From the NCBI RefSeq assembly GCF_000970345.1, contig NZ_LAQU01000020.1:33936-97935 (forward strand): a stretch of DNA of 64,000 nucleotides, given 5' to 3'. The stretch comes from Robbsia andropogonis (GTDB lineage: Bacteria; Pseudomonadota; Gammaproteobacteria; Burkholderiales; Burkholderiaceae). The position numbers and the translations under genes are program-made. The notes beneath the pieces were generated by a model. It did not search any database. It had not been told where the DNA came from and was given only the letters and a program-made list of their open reading frames with translations. Below are positions 1-7,607 of the stretch, piece by piece; the stretch's first letter is position 1, and each line of letters starts with the position of its first letter.

Positions 1-27
1 TTTGTGCAATCGCTTCGGTCATTGAAT

Positions 28-609
28 TCAGGTTGATAGATTAGCGATGAAGGCGTTCACCCAGAGGCCCGTTGCCTCCGTGACAGTATTGATCTCGACA
101 CGGTCACAAATGCGTCCAGAAGGCGCATGGAAGACAACTCGATTTTTTTCGTCGAAGGCTCCTTGTCTAACAGATCCGTCGTTGAAATAGGCAGTGCAGT
201 TCAAACCGGATGTATCGGGCGCATCGGGAATATGGAAAGCGATGTAATCCCACATGCCCAGCGTCTTCGCGGCCGCGGCCGAAACACCTAGCGTCGAAGC
301 ACACTGAGCAAGCCCTTCGCCCTCTATCGTCATCGACATTAGCTGTTGAGAGGCTATCAATCGAGGTGGTGGATTGCAATTGCAAAGACAGACATCGCCT
401 TCCAAGGCGACTTGCTTACCGCTAGGGTTCGTTTTGGGGAGGTACGGACCAACCGCGCCGATATGGCCGGTCGTCCGACATTTAGGGCACGCAACCGTCG
501 CTCCATGAAAAGCCAGTTGCCGCTCGTTGATCTTCATAGTGGAATGTCCTTCAAGCACATGTCCACCATTGGTCGTAGAGTCTCCCTCTACTATCATCCG
601 TCGTCGCAT
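28..609 (-). CDS. PAAR domain protein, type VI secretion spike tip
   Basis: The first ~90 residues form a PAAR domain: a glycine-rich start (VEGDSTTNGGHVLEG), a Cys pair (CPKC) and a second Cys cluster (CLCNC) near residue 75. PAAR proteins cap the VgrG spike of type VI secretion systems and carry effectors on it. The remaining ~100 residues form a separate C-terminal region that I do not recognise; it could be a small effector or an adaptor part. The ATG at 609 has a GGGG-type ribosome site 7 bases upstream. No vgrG, immunity gene or other T6SS gene is in the window, so this is an orphan PAAR gene or the edge of a cluster to the left. Confidence 0.8.
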   Translation of the reverse strand: MRRRMIVEGDSTTNGGHVLEGHSTMKINERQLAFHGATVACPKCRTTGHIGAVGPYLPKTNPSGKQVALEGDVCLCNCNPPPRLIASQQLMSMTIEGEGLAQCASTLGVSAAAAKTLGMWDYIAFHIPDAPDTSGLNCTAYFNDGSVRQGAFDEKNRVVFHAPSGRICDRVEINTVTEATGLWVNAFIANLST

Positions 610-638
610 TAATTTACCCCTTTCGCTTTAGTCATTAC

Positions 639-1275
639 CTATAACGCAGAGCCGTCGCTAATTCCACGAATGTTTTTACGGATAAATTCTAGAAATTCTT
701 TACCGTCATCTCCGCAATTGCCAAGGCTCGCCGGCGCGTCTCTGGCGTGACGAAAATCGGCAGATACTCCCTCCCTGGATGAATCAATCCGCCACGCATC
801 TTCTTGCCTATCAGGTCCGCGCGAAGTTGCACGCGTCCCGACACGGATTCGCGCTCTTCGTGTGATTTATCGAATAGCTTGAGCCGCTTCGCGACTTTGC
901 TGACAAGTTTGTTCTTAAACGGCGCATTGATATCCACAACGAACCGGTTGGCACCACGACGTTCTTCGTCTCGAATGGCTTTCTCCTGGGGCAGCACAGC
1001 CGGTGAACTTTGGCTGCGGAAAGTACTAAGGGCTGGGTTCGCCGTTAATGTCTCGATCCCTTTGTGTGCGCGTAGGGACGGCCTCTTTATTTTCTGCCCT
1101 GCTCGCAACCGCGCCCAATAACCGACAGGCGGCATCGGCACACCAAGTTTTTAAAAATCTTCCTTAGGCCGTTGTCTGATAGTCCATATCGTTTAGCGAC
1201 TATTATTACCGGGTCAGTCCAGACTTCCTCGTACAAAGACGCCCGCTTGACCGTGATCTCTTTGTTTGATTGCAT
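639..1275 (-). pseudogene. Conserved hypothetical gene with one clear and one possible frameshift
   Basis: Two overlapping reading frames join into one protein. The 5' frame starts at the ATG at 1275 (GAGG site just upstream) and reads MQSNKEITVKRASLYEEVW and on to KIFKNL. The second frame resumes with VPMPPVGYWARLRAGQKIKR. The combination RxxLYEEVW...YGLSDxGLxKIxxxLxVPxPPxGYWAR is a pattern I know from a family of uncharacterised bacterial proteins. Adding one G near 1141 (GGG for GG) restores NLGVPMPP. A second lost base near 690 would replace the early stop after VKNF with LEFIRKN and a stop at 639-641. Function is unknown. The breaks may be real decay or missed homopolymer bases. Confidence 0.6.
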
Positions 1276-1479
1276 ATCCTCACAACACTCAAATTGACTG
1301 ATCAAGAAGAATCAAAATACGGGAATCTGATCATTCAGAGAATTAATAAAACGACTATTCAAAACAGCCATTTTTTACCAATTCACTATTTACTTGATTC
1401 GGCATTCATATTGTGTTTAATTTGCAAACATTACAGAAAGTTGCCTAACAAGCACAATTAGACCACCAAGGGGAAGACG

Positions 1480-1729
1480 ATGAAAGCACTGATCGGGATA
1501 TCGCTACCGCTACTCGCCTCGTCTGCACATGCGCAGTATTACGGCCAGCAAAACAGCGGAAACGCCTGGGCGGCACTTCCTCGAACGACACGACAGTCAG
1601 CGGGTACACGCACTCCAACGGCACGTACGTTAATTCGTACCACCGAAGTTCACCTGACAGCACGCAATACAACAATTATTCCGCGTCCGAAACACGAACC
1701 CTTACGCGGGTGAGGCGGGACATCGGTAG
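1480..1729 (+). pseudogene. Small secreted protein gene with two apparent single-base deletions
   Basis: The start MKALIGISLPLLASSAHAQ is a signal peptide with an AHA cleavage site, preceded by an AAGGGGAAG ribosome site. After residue ~30 the frame loses sense. Moving one frame at about 1570 gives VSGYTHSNGTYVNSYHRSS and DSTQYNNYS, and moving again at about 1691 gives NTNPYAGEAGHR and a stop at 1727-1729. The GY.RSNGTYV...NSTQYDNYS...NTNPYTGEAG pattern is, from memory, typical of small secreted proteins of proteobacteria. One missing G and one missing A, both next to homopolymers, explain the breaks. Read without correction the gene would encode an unrelated 77-residue product ending at 1713. 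Confidence 0.6.
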
Positions 1730-1778
1730 CCGCAGTGGTGATACGGAAAGACTATATTTACACGGGAACTCTCGACAC

Positions 1779-2051
1779 ATGTCCAAGCAAGACCAATTTC
1801 TATGGGCAGTTCAGACGATTATGCTTTCAAACGCGATCAATCTGAGCCTCAACCCCGCGACAGCCGAGGAAAACCGACACATCTTTTCGGCAACGGGCGT
1901 CACCGGCACGTTGAGAGATGTTTTATGGGCCAGCGACCGGATCCCAGACGAAATGAGTGCGATCGACGCAGCGAACCAGTTTTGTGGATACATGCTGCCA
2001 AATCTACGCGAAGCGAACTCGAAAGTCCCCGCTTGGTTTGCACGTAGCTGA
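1779..2051 (+). CDS. Conserved hypothetical protein, about 90 residues
   Basis: The product begins MSKQDQFLWAVQTIMLSNAI and ends KVPAWFARS. It is soluble, has no signal peptide, and resembles a family of small uncharacterised Burkholderiaceae proteins that I recall only by pattern (QFLWxVQT... near the start and WFAR at the end). The frame is open further upstream to a GTG at 1710, but that part overlaps the end of the preceding broken gene, so I choose the ATG at 1779. Only a weak purine stretch lies before it. Function unknown. Confidence 0.55.
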   Translation: MSKQDQFLWAVQTIMLSNAINLSLNPATAEENRHIFSATGVTGTLRDVLWASDRIPDEMSAIDAANQFCGYMLPNLREANSKVPAWFARS

Positions 2052-2122
2052 ACTGTCCCAGGCAGAATGAATTTTACGCCCGAGATTTTTTATATCGTTC
2101 TGTCACGTAATCACTGAGCGAG

Positions 2123-2857
2123 ATGGAAGCAATGCAACTCCGCGCTGGCACTTTGATGCCAAACACAGAAACTCCCGTTGGAGAGGGAATAAACGCAGCT
2201 ACCCGTGCGATCATAATTGTCGATGGGGTTCAGTATGCAGCAATCGTTAAGCGAATACCCCTAAATGCGATCATTGCTGAGTGCTTTAGCGGAATGCTAT
2301 TTCGTGCTTGGAACCTACCCTCTCCGGAACCCATTTTGCTGAGACACGGTAGCGATCTCTTATATGCCAGCATGGATGCTGGCTATCCCAATCTAAAGCA
2401 ACGTCTCGGCTGGTCTGATGATTTACCGGCTGATCAAAAGGAAATTCTTGCAAAAATTTGCGCTTCCATAGTTTGTGGATGGGAGGATATTCCAACCGCG
2501 ATGGCTGCTGACGAAGTAATAGCGAACGCCGACCGCAACTTAGGTAACTTCCTGTGGGATGGCATCGATCATTCGTACATAGATCACGAGCGCTCAATGG
2601 GTTTGTACCCCCAAAATGTCAATCTGATAGCGGAATTCTCTAAGCTGCTCGGACTAGCGGAGGATATGGAACGTAAAGGCGTTGCTGCGGCGTTCGCGTT
2701 AGATCAAACTGTCCTGCAAAATTTGCATCCGGCTCCGGGTATCAGCTTCACATCAAGCATCGAATATGTCCAAGATCGACTAAGAGGTTTGGCAGCGCGT
2801 ATAATTGATCGTTTTCCCAAGCCAACCGATCTTCTTTCCGGAATTGCCCAATCATGA
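2123..2857 (+). CDS. HipA-like kinase domain protein
   Basis: The 244-residue product has the signature of HipA-like kinases. It shows a Lys in a beta strand (AAIVKR, Lys43), a catalytic loop ANADRNLGNFL with Asp137 and Asn142, and a metal-binding YIDHE with Asp154. It is shorter than true HipA (~440 residues) and lacks the N-terminal Couple_hipA subdomain. It matches the compact HipA_2 type that, from memory, is often paired with a DUF3037 gene. Its stop overlaps the start of the next gene by four bases (ATGA), so the two are translationally coupled. ATGs at 2123 and 2132 are both possible starts. Substrate unknown. The region is less GC-rich than the core genes. Confidence 0.7.
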   Translation: MEAMQLRAGTLMPNTETPVGEGINAATRAIIIVDGVQYAAIVKRIPLNAIIAECFSGMLFRAWNLPSPEPILLRHGSDLLYASMDAGYPNLKQRLGWSDDLPADQKEILAKICASIVCGWEDIPTAMAADEVIANADRNLGNFLWDGIDHSYIDHERSMGLYPQNVNLIAEFSKLLGLAEDMERKGVAAAFALDQTVLQNLHPAPGISFTSSIEYVQDRLRGLAARIIDRFPKPTDLLSGIAQS

Positions 2858-3690
2858 CTGCGGAAACGCTTTCTCCAAACGCTTACTGGCGACCGGTATT
2901 TTGGGAGCCAGTTCTAGGAACGGGAGAAAGATTAATGATCGGCGCCGTAGTCGAATGGGATGGGGCCGTGCTCTGGCGCCGTTTCATACGTGATGATGTG
3001 CTCGACAGCCTATACGGGAAAGCATCGGTCGGCGCAAAAAATCTGATTAATACCGGATTGGAAACGCTCTCAGCCCTCGGCCCTGAAACATTGAAATCTG
3101 GTTCGATACCTAGCCTCTACGGGCTTCACGCAGGACCTCTTCGGCATACACACGCCTCGACTTTTGCGGATGCTCTTCGCACCGCGGCTCTGCTGTATTC
3201 GAGCCTCACAAATTTAGATAAGCTGGACGATCTATCGGCTGAGGATGCGCCAACACAGGACGAAGGAAATCAGCGATTCGCCACTGAGGTGCGCAGTAGA
3301 GTCATAGCTCAACGTCCCGATCTAGAACTCAATTTCGGACAGTCGGCTGTGCTTATCGAGGGCGGTGAAAGGACAAAGTTCGGCTATGTTAGTCCAAGAT
3401 CAATCCTGCACTTCGGTGTTCTTTCTGCAGTTCGACAACCGGCGGGAGTGCGCGACGCTCGAGCGAAGTTGTGGGAAATGACCCGCGCAAAGGAATATTC
3501 GCAGATTCCATTTGCTGGCTTAATTTTCGGCGTGCCTAGCGAAGAGGATCCAACGCTATCTGGGCGACAAATTGACGCAATGCGGCGGAATATACGCGAG
3601 ATTGAGCAAGAGGCGGACACGTATCACATGCGCTTTTTCCCTGTCGCCAGCGCACAACTAGGAGCGCAGAAAGTCATCGAATATGCGTGA
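2854..3690 (+). CDS. DUF3037-like partner of the HipA-like kinase
   Basis: The 278-residue protein begins with YWRPVFWEPVLGTGERLMIG followed by a short strand containing EWDG. This resembles the N-terminal strand pattern of DUF3037 proteins (a Y.P......GE..NIGVV core), which are known neighbours of HipA-like kinases. It is about twice the usual DUF3037 length; the C-terminal half (EIEQEADTYHMRFFP) is not assigned. There is no signal peptide or membrane segment. The ATG overlaps the kinase stop codon, so the two proteins are probably made in fixed ratio and may form a complex. A toxin-antitoxin or defence role is inference only. Confidence 0.55.
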   Translation: MTAETLSPNAYWRPVFWEPVLGTGERLMIGAVVEWDGAVLWRRFIRDDVLDSLYGKASVGAKNLINTGLETLSALGPETLKSGSIPSLYGLHAGPLRHTHASTFADALRTAALLYSSLTNLDKLDDLSAEDAPTQDEGNQRFATEVRSRVIAQRPDLELNFGQSAVLIEGGERTKFGYVSPRSILHFGVLSAVRQPAGVRDARAKLWEMTRAKEYSQIPFAGLIFGVPSEEDPTLSGRQIDAMRRNIREIEQEADTYHMRFFPVASAQLGAQKVIEYA

Positions 3691-4110
3691 CGTTTCATGA
3701 CAAAGGTCTAACGTATCACGATGTTGTAGGGGCATTTTTCGGGGCACAAATATAAAAATATCCCAAAAAACTCGAAATATAAGACTTTGTGAATTCTGTC
3801 GGGGGACCATAGATCATTCCAGCGTGTTCCAAAGAAATACGCGAAACCCCCGACAGGCCTAGCTTCCGAGGGGTTTTCATTCCCGTACGTTCCGGGAGTA
3901 CCTGGGGGGTATTTTCAGGGGTGGGTTAGAGGTCTTCAAAATACCAAACTCACTTATTGCGACAGAACCCAATCAACGCAGTCCCGCCCGAGGGAGCCGT
4001 TTTGATTTGAGAAACGGCGCGCGGTGAACGCCGCGCCGATACGCCGATACGCCGGTAAATCAGACGTTTTCTGTTTCGGTCGATGTCGAGGCGTGTGACG
4101 CGGCGGGGGT
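3691..4110. other. Intergenic stretch, AT-rich to GC-rich transition
   Basis: No gene is supported in these 420 bases. The left part is AT-rich and holds the hairpin set at 3796-3877. A G-rich patch follows at about 3900-3930 (GGGGGGTATTTTCAGGGG). Patches like it are common next to integration sites of tyrosine recombinases, but no integrase or duplicated att core is visible. A short tandem repeat of GATACGCC lies near 4038-4055. The boundary may be the edge of the accessory block that starts left of the window. Confidence 0.4.
3796..3877 (+). terminator. Overlapping hairpins downstream of the HipA-like operon
   Basis: CTGTCGGGGG at 3796-3805 is a perfect inverted repeat of CCCCCGACAG at 3847-3856. 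The same C-run, as AAACCCC at 3844-3850, also pairs with GGGGTTT at 3870-3876, followed by TTC. The second hairpin resembles an intrinsic terminator for the operon ending at 3690. The first hairpin would prevent it, because both use bases 3847-3850. Confidence 0.45.
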
Positions 4111-6039
4111 CTACACTGCAGGCCACACGTTCGGCGTCCGACTGTTCTGGACGATCTCCGCCTGCATCGAGCGCATATCCTCCGGCATGACCTCCGCTTC
4201 GTAGCGACGGCCATCTGCTTCCGCCTTGTCCAGAACCGTCTCGAAATTCCCGCTCAACACCTTCGTCAGGATCTTCGGCGGCAGGTAGTCGAACAACCCG
4301 AGCTTGCCAGCGGGATCCATGCCGCCGCCCGGCCGATTCGCATACAAGTTGTATGTCGCCGAGATGGATTCCGGGTTGCGCGTCACCAGGGCATCGCTAC
4401 CCATGATGAAGCGGTCCGGGTGTTTGCGAATGACCGTGGCCAGTCGTTCGATACGCGCCTTGCGCGCTGCTTCGTCGGCCGGTTTGCCCGGGTGATTGTC
4501 GGGCAACCGCGAGTGGGGTGAATAGTTTTCCGCGACGACGTCCCACGAAATATCCACCTTGTAATGGGGATGCTTGGTCATCATTGCGTCGATCCATTCT
4601 TCGTGATCGTCGCCCGGCGGCCCGTATTTCCCGAGGCCACCCACGTGCGCGTGGATAAAGGAGGTATTGCCGTGGCGTTCGACCATCGCCTCGATTCCCG
4701 CCCGATGCTCGCCCTGCCCCGGCATTCCTTCCTTGATACATCGCTCGGCGTCGCTGGAGTCGCAGTGCCATTCAAACGGCATGCCTGCGCGACCCAGGAA
4801 ACGCAGTAAATCGTTCAACGGCGCTTCGGGACTGAAATCGATATGCTTGTAATTGACGTTCTGCTTGTCGACAAACTCCTTGTACGACGTGGCTTCCCCG
4901 ACGATAAAAAAACGGTTGGGGAATTCTTTTTTGAGACGCAACACATAGTGCACGGAGTTCGCGTCCGCGAGATTGACGCCGGTGATGGACGGATAGATCC
5001 GCTTCGCTGCTTCTGGATGCTCGCGGGCGAGTTCCTCGTGCGCCTTCCCTACCTGCCAATCCACGCTTGTGTTGTAGGCTTGTACGCCCGTCGACGTGAT
5101 TCGGTCGAAGGCTTCGCCAGTCATATCCTTCCCGCCGCGGTATTCCTCATTCATATAGTACGTGCTGGTGGCGATCTTTGGCTTGCCATCGGCATGCGTC
5201 GCACCGTGAGGCTGCGGTGCCGTGCTGTCCGAACCGACGGCCGCCGTTGAAGATGATCCTTCGCCTCCCGCGCCGTGGGCATGGTCATGCTCGTGATCAT
5301 GGTTGCCACAAGGGTCGAGCAGCATGACCTTCCCGTGCACGATGACCGTGGGAATGGGGGCCCAGACGAATCGCTTGACGCCGGCCTTGTCGAAGTATTG
5401 CAGCTGCGAATAGGCGTTCTGCGCAAGCGTTTTCGTGAAATCCTCGATCTGCGTATGCGAATAGCCAGGGCCGATCGAATGATTGTGGATATCGTGGTGG
5501 GGGATGATGCCGGTCTGGACCTCGGCGCTGACGTAGCGCGGTTTCGGTGTCGCATCCGAGCCGCGCGCCTCGCCGCCGGCCTCGCTTTCTTCCCTGGCCT
5601 CGCGCGCTTCGGCTGCCGCGATCGAATGCTGTCGCTGGTGACGCACTCGAATCTGCTGCAATTGTTGCGCGCTGCGGTTCTGGCTGGATTGTGTCGCGCG
5701 CGCATAGCCGGGCAGGGCACTGGCGTCTCCGGTGCTGGCGCGGACGAATTGCCTGCGTTGCGTGCTCGTGCGATCCACGGACTGGCGTGCTGCGCTGTTG
5801 GTCGATGGCAGGCCTTGCAATGCTGCGGGCGGCGAGGGGCGTGCGTCGCGCGGCGCGGATTGGGTAACGCTGCCCGGTTCGGATGCGTTACCGCCCGGCA
5901 GCGGGTCGTGCCAGTCGGTCTGTACGCCTGTGTCTCTCACTTGCATGTCGTTTGATGGCATTTCGTTCGCCGACGTCGACAAGGGAACCACGGCGGTAGC
6001 GTACGCTCTGCGCGCTACCGCCAACCATGCCCGCGGCAC
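4111..6039 (-). CDS. Candidate type III effector with an amidohydrolase-like metal hydrolase domain
   Basis: Residues 1-175 are Ser/Thr/Ala/Gln-rich and look disordered, as in type III secretion signals; there is no Sec signal. From ~178 on the protein resembles a TIM-barrel amidohydrolase. It has HxH (HNH, His185 and His187), a Glu in GEATS (382), WHCD (His425), HAH (463 and 465) and GSDAL (Asp549), a plausible metal and catalytic set. A His-rich loop (HDHEHDHAH, ~248-256) lies between strands. A perfect PIP/hrpII box with a -10 at the expected spacing lies upstream, implying HrpB/HrpX control. The GTG at 6039 has no good ribosome site. An in-frame ATC at 6075 sits behind a perfect AAGGAGG and would add 12 residues. 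I know no named effector of this sequence; the substrate is unknown. Confidence 0.65.
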   Translation of the reverse strand: MPRAWLAVARRAYATAVVPLSTSANEMPSNDMQVRDTGVQTDWHDPLPGGNASEPGSVTQSAPRDARPSPPAALQGLPSTNSAARQSVDRTSTQRRQFVRASTGDASALPGYARATQSSQNRSAQQLQQIRVRHQRQHSIAAAEAREAREESEAGGEARGSDATPKPRYVSAEVQTGIIPHHDIHNHSIGPGYSHTQIEDFTKTLAQNAYSQLQYFDKAGVKRFVWAPIPTVIVHGKVMLLDPCGNHDHEHDHAHGAGGEGSSSTAAVGSDSTAPQPHGATHADGKPKIATSTYYMNEEYRGGKDMTGEAFDRITSTGVQAYNTSVDWQVGKAHEELAREHPEAAKRIYPSITGVNLADANSVHYVLRLKKEFPNRFFIVGEATSYKEFVDKQNVNYKHIDFSPEAPLNDLLRFLGRAGMPFEWHCDSSDAERCIKEGMPGQGEHRAGIEAMVERHGNTSFIHAHVGGLGKYGPPGDDHEEWIDAMMTKHPHYKVDISWDVVAENYSPHSRLPDNHPGKPADEAARKARIERLATVIRKHPDRFIMGSDALVTRNPESISATYNLYANRPGGGMDPAGKLGLFDYLPPKILTKVLSGNFETVLDKAEADGRRYEAEVMPEDMRSMQAEIVQNSRTPNVWPAV

Positions 6040-6115
6040 GCGGTCAGCGTGCTCGGCGTGGAAGCGGTTCGTGATGCCGCGTCGTTCCTCCTTGAGATGT
6101 AGTCAATGTCCCCGC

Positions 6116-6176
6116 AGCGTAAGATGAACTTTGTGTTCGCTCTGTGACGAAACGAAGCCACTGCGTTTTTCGCGAA
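6116..6176 (-). promoter_or_regulatory. PIP (hrpII) box and -10 element of the effector gene
   Basis: On the minus strand TTCGC at 6176-6172 and TTCGT at 6156-6152 form TTCGB-N15-TTCGB, the full plant-inducible-promoter consensus (TTCG-N16-TTCG). A TACGCT -10 hexamer lies at 6121-6116, 31 bases after the box; functional PIP boxes are known to have their -10 at 30-32 bases. An AAGGAGG ribosome site follows at 6093-6087. Confidence 0.8.
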
Positions 6177-6337
6177 GCGGATTTGGCGGACGAGGTCCAG
6201 GTTCACGTCGTATTTAGGCGACTTTCGGATTAGACCAATCGTAAGCGCGAATTTCTCCCCACCTCGTATCTGATGTGATCGATTACGCGTCTCCCTGCCC
6301 CGCTGCAACTTTGCACGCTTTTTCCAGGACGGCTAAC

Positions 6338-7453
6338 ATGTTGTTCTCGCCCCTGAAAAATAAAAATCGAATGCCAAGCCTGATGCGTCTGACCTCTCGC
6401 ACCGCCACCCTGCTGCTGTCCTGCGCCGCCCTGCTGCTCCCGATCGCTTCAGCACACGCCTTCGACCAACCGGCGCCGGTCGAAGGCGACTGGATCGCCG
6501 CCAGCTTCACCTTCCATGACGGTCAGACGCAAGACAAGCTGCGCCTGCACTACATCACCCTTGGCGAACCCAACAACCCGGCAGTGCTGGTCCTGCACGG
6601 CACCTATCAAACCGCGCAAGCCATGCTGTCCAAAGATTTCGGCGGCCAGCTGTTCGGACCCGGCCAGCCGCTGGACGCCAACAAATATTTCATCATCATT
6701 CCGGATGGCATCGGCGTAGGCAAATCCAGCAAGCCCTCGGATGGCCTGCGCGCCGCCTTCCCGCAATATGACTATGACGACATGGTAGTCGCGCAATACC
6801 GCATGCTCACCGAAGGCTTGGGCGTCAAACACCTGCGTCTGATCATCGGCAACTCGATGGGCGGCATGCAGACGTGGCTGTGGGGCGGCCACTATCCAGG
6901 CTTCGCCGACGGCCTGGTGCCGATGGCCTCGCAACCCACTGAAATGGCCAGCCGAAACTGGCTCATGCGCCGCATGCTGGTGGAATCGATCAAGCAGGAC
7001 CCGGCCTGGAACAACGGCAACTACACCACGCAACCCCCATCGCTGCGCTTGGCCAACAACATGTTCATCTTCGCCACCACGGGCGGCACGCTGGGCTATC
7101 AGAAAATCGCGGGCACGCACGCCCAGGCCGACAAATTGGTGGACGAACGCCTGGCAGCGCCAGTGACGGCGGACGCCAACGACTTCATCTATCAATGGGG
7201 ATCATCGGCAGACTACAACGCCATGCCGACGCTGACCAACATCAAGGTGCCGTTACTGGCGATCAACTCGGCCGACGACGAACGCAACCCGCCGCAAACG
7301 GGCGTACTGCAAGCCGCCATAAAGCATCTACCCAACGCGCGCGTGCTGCTGATCCCGGCCAGCGACAAGACGCGCGGCCACGGCACCACCGGCATGGCGA
7401 AGTTCTATGCACAGCAGTTGCAGCAATTCATCCAATCGCTGCCACGGCACTGA
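6338..7453 (+). CDS. Secreted alpha/beta hydrolase, homoserine-acetyltransferase-like
   Basis: The protein has the fold markers of the MetX-like branch of alpha/beta hydrolases: LRLHYITLGEP and VLVLHGTYQT near the start, a nucleophile elbow GNSMGGMQ, an acid in NSADDERNPP and a late His in GHGTTG. A hydrophobic stretch after MPSLMRLTSRT ending in ASAHAF is a signal peptide, so it acts in the periplasm or outside. True MetX is cytoplasmic, which argues for a hydrolase or esterase of unknown substrate. I choose the ATG at 6338, behind AGGACGG; 6371 and 6383 are possible and give tighter signal peptides. The gene is divergent from the effector gene, with a ~300-base shared upstream region. Confidence 0.7.
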   Translation: MLFSPLKNKNRMPSLMRLTSRTATLLLSCAALLLPIASAHAFDQPAPVEGDWIAASFTFHDGQTQDKLRLHYITLGEPNNPAVLVLHGTYQTAQAMLSKDFGGQLFGPGQPLDANKYFIIIPDGIGVGKSSKPSDGLRAAFPQYDYDDMVVAQYRMLTEGLGVKHLRLIIGNSMGGMQTWLWGGHYPGFADGLVPMASQPTEMASRNWLMRRMLVESIKQDPAWNNGNYTTQPPSLRLANNMFIFATTGGTLGYQKIAGTHAQADKLVDERLAAPVTADANDFIYQWGSSADYNAMPTLTNIKVPLLAINSADDERNPPQTGVLQAAIKHLPNARVLLIPASDKTRGHGTTGMAKFYAQQLQQFIQSLPRH

Positions 7454-7513
7454 CATGAAACCGCTTGCGATCTCCGGCAGCGCGCGACGACGCATTGGCG
7501 CCATGCCGACTAA

Positions 7514-7607
7514 CCACAGCGTCGGTATCCACCGATAGCCGACCTGGCCAAAGTGGCAGCGATGAGCGAGAAAACGCTCCTGCGCAGGCTTCAGACAACG
7601 ACAGGTA
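7514..7607 (+). pseudogene. Fragment of an AraC/GlxA-type regulator
   Basis: This frame reads PQRRY, then IADLAKVAAMSEKTLLRRLQ and TTTG. It is the linker and first helix-turn-helix of GlxA-like AraC regulators (pattern VADLAxxAxxSERTLxRRFxxxTG). The frame then runs straight into antisense transposase sequence at about 7608. Nothing of the N-terminal domain or the second helix-turn-helix remains. It is a relic cut off by the insertion of the neighbouring element. Confidence 0.55.

Noticed and set aside
3895..3935. G-rich patch considered as an attachment site
   Set aside because: No integrase, tRNA or second core copy in the window.
4030..4058. GATACGCC tandem units near the effector 3' end
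   Set aside because: Two copies plus a partial one; no wider structure.
5275..5955. Open frames on the plus strand inside the effector gene
   Set aside because: Antisense to a long coding region with a promoter on the minus strand; no protein family resemblance.
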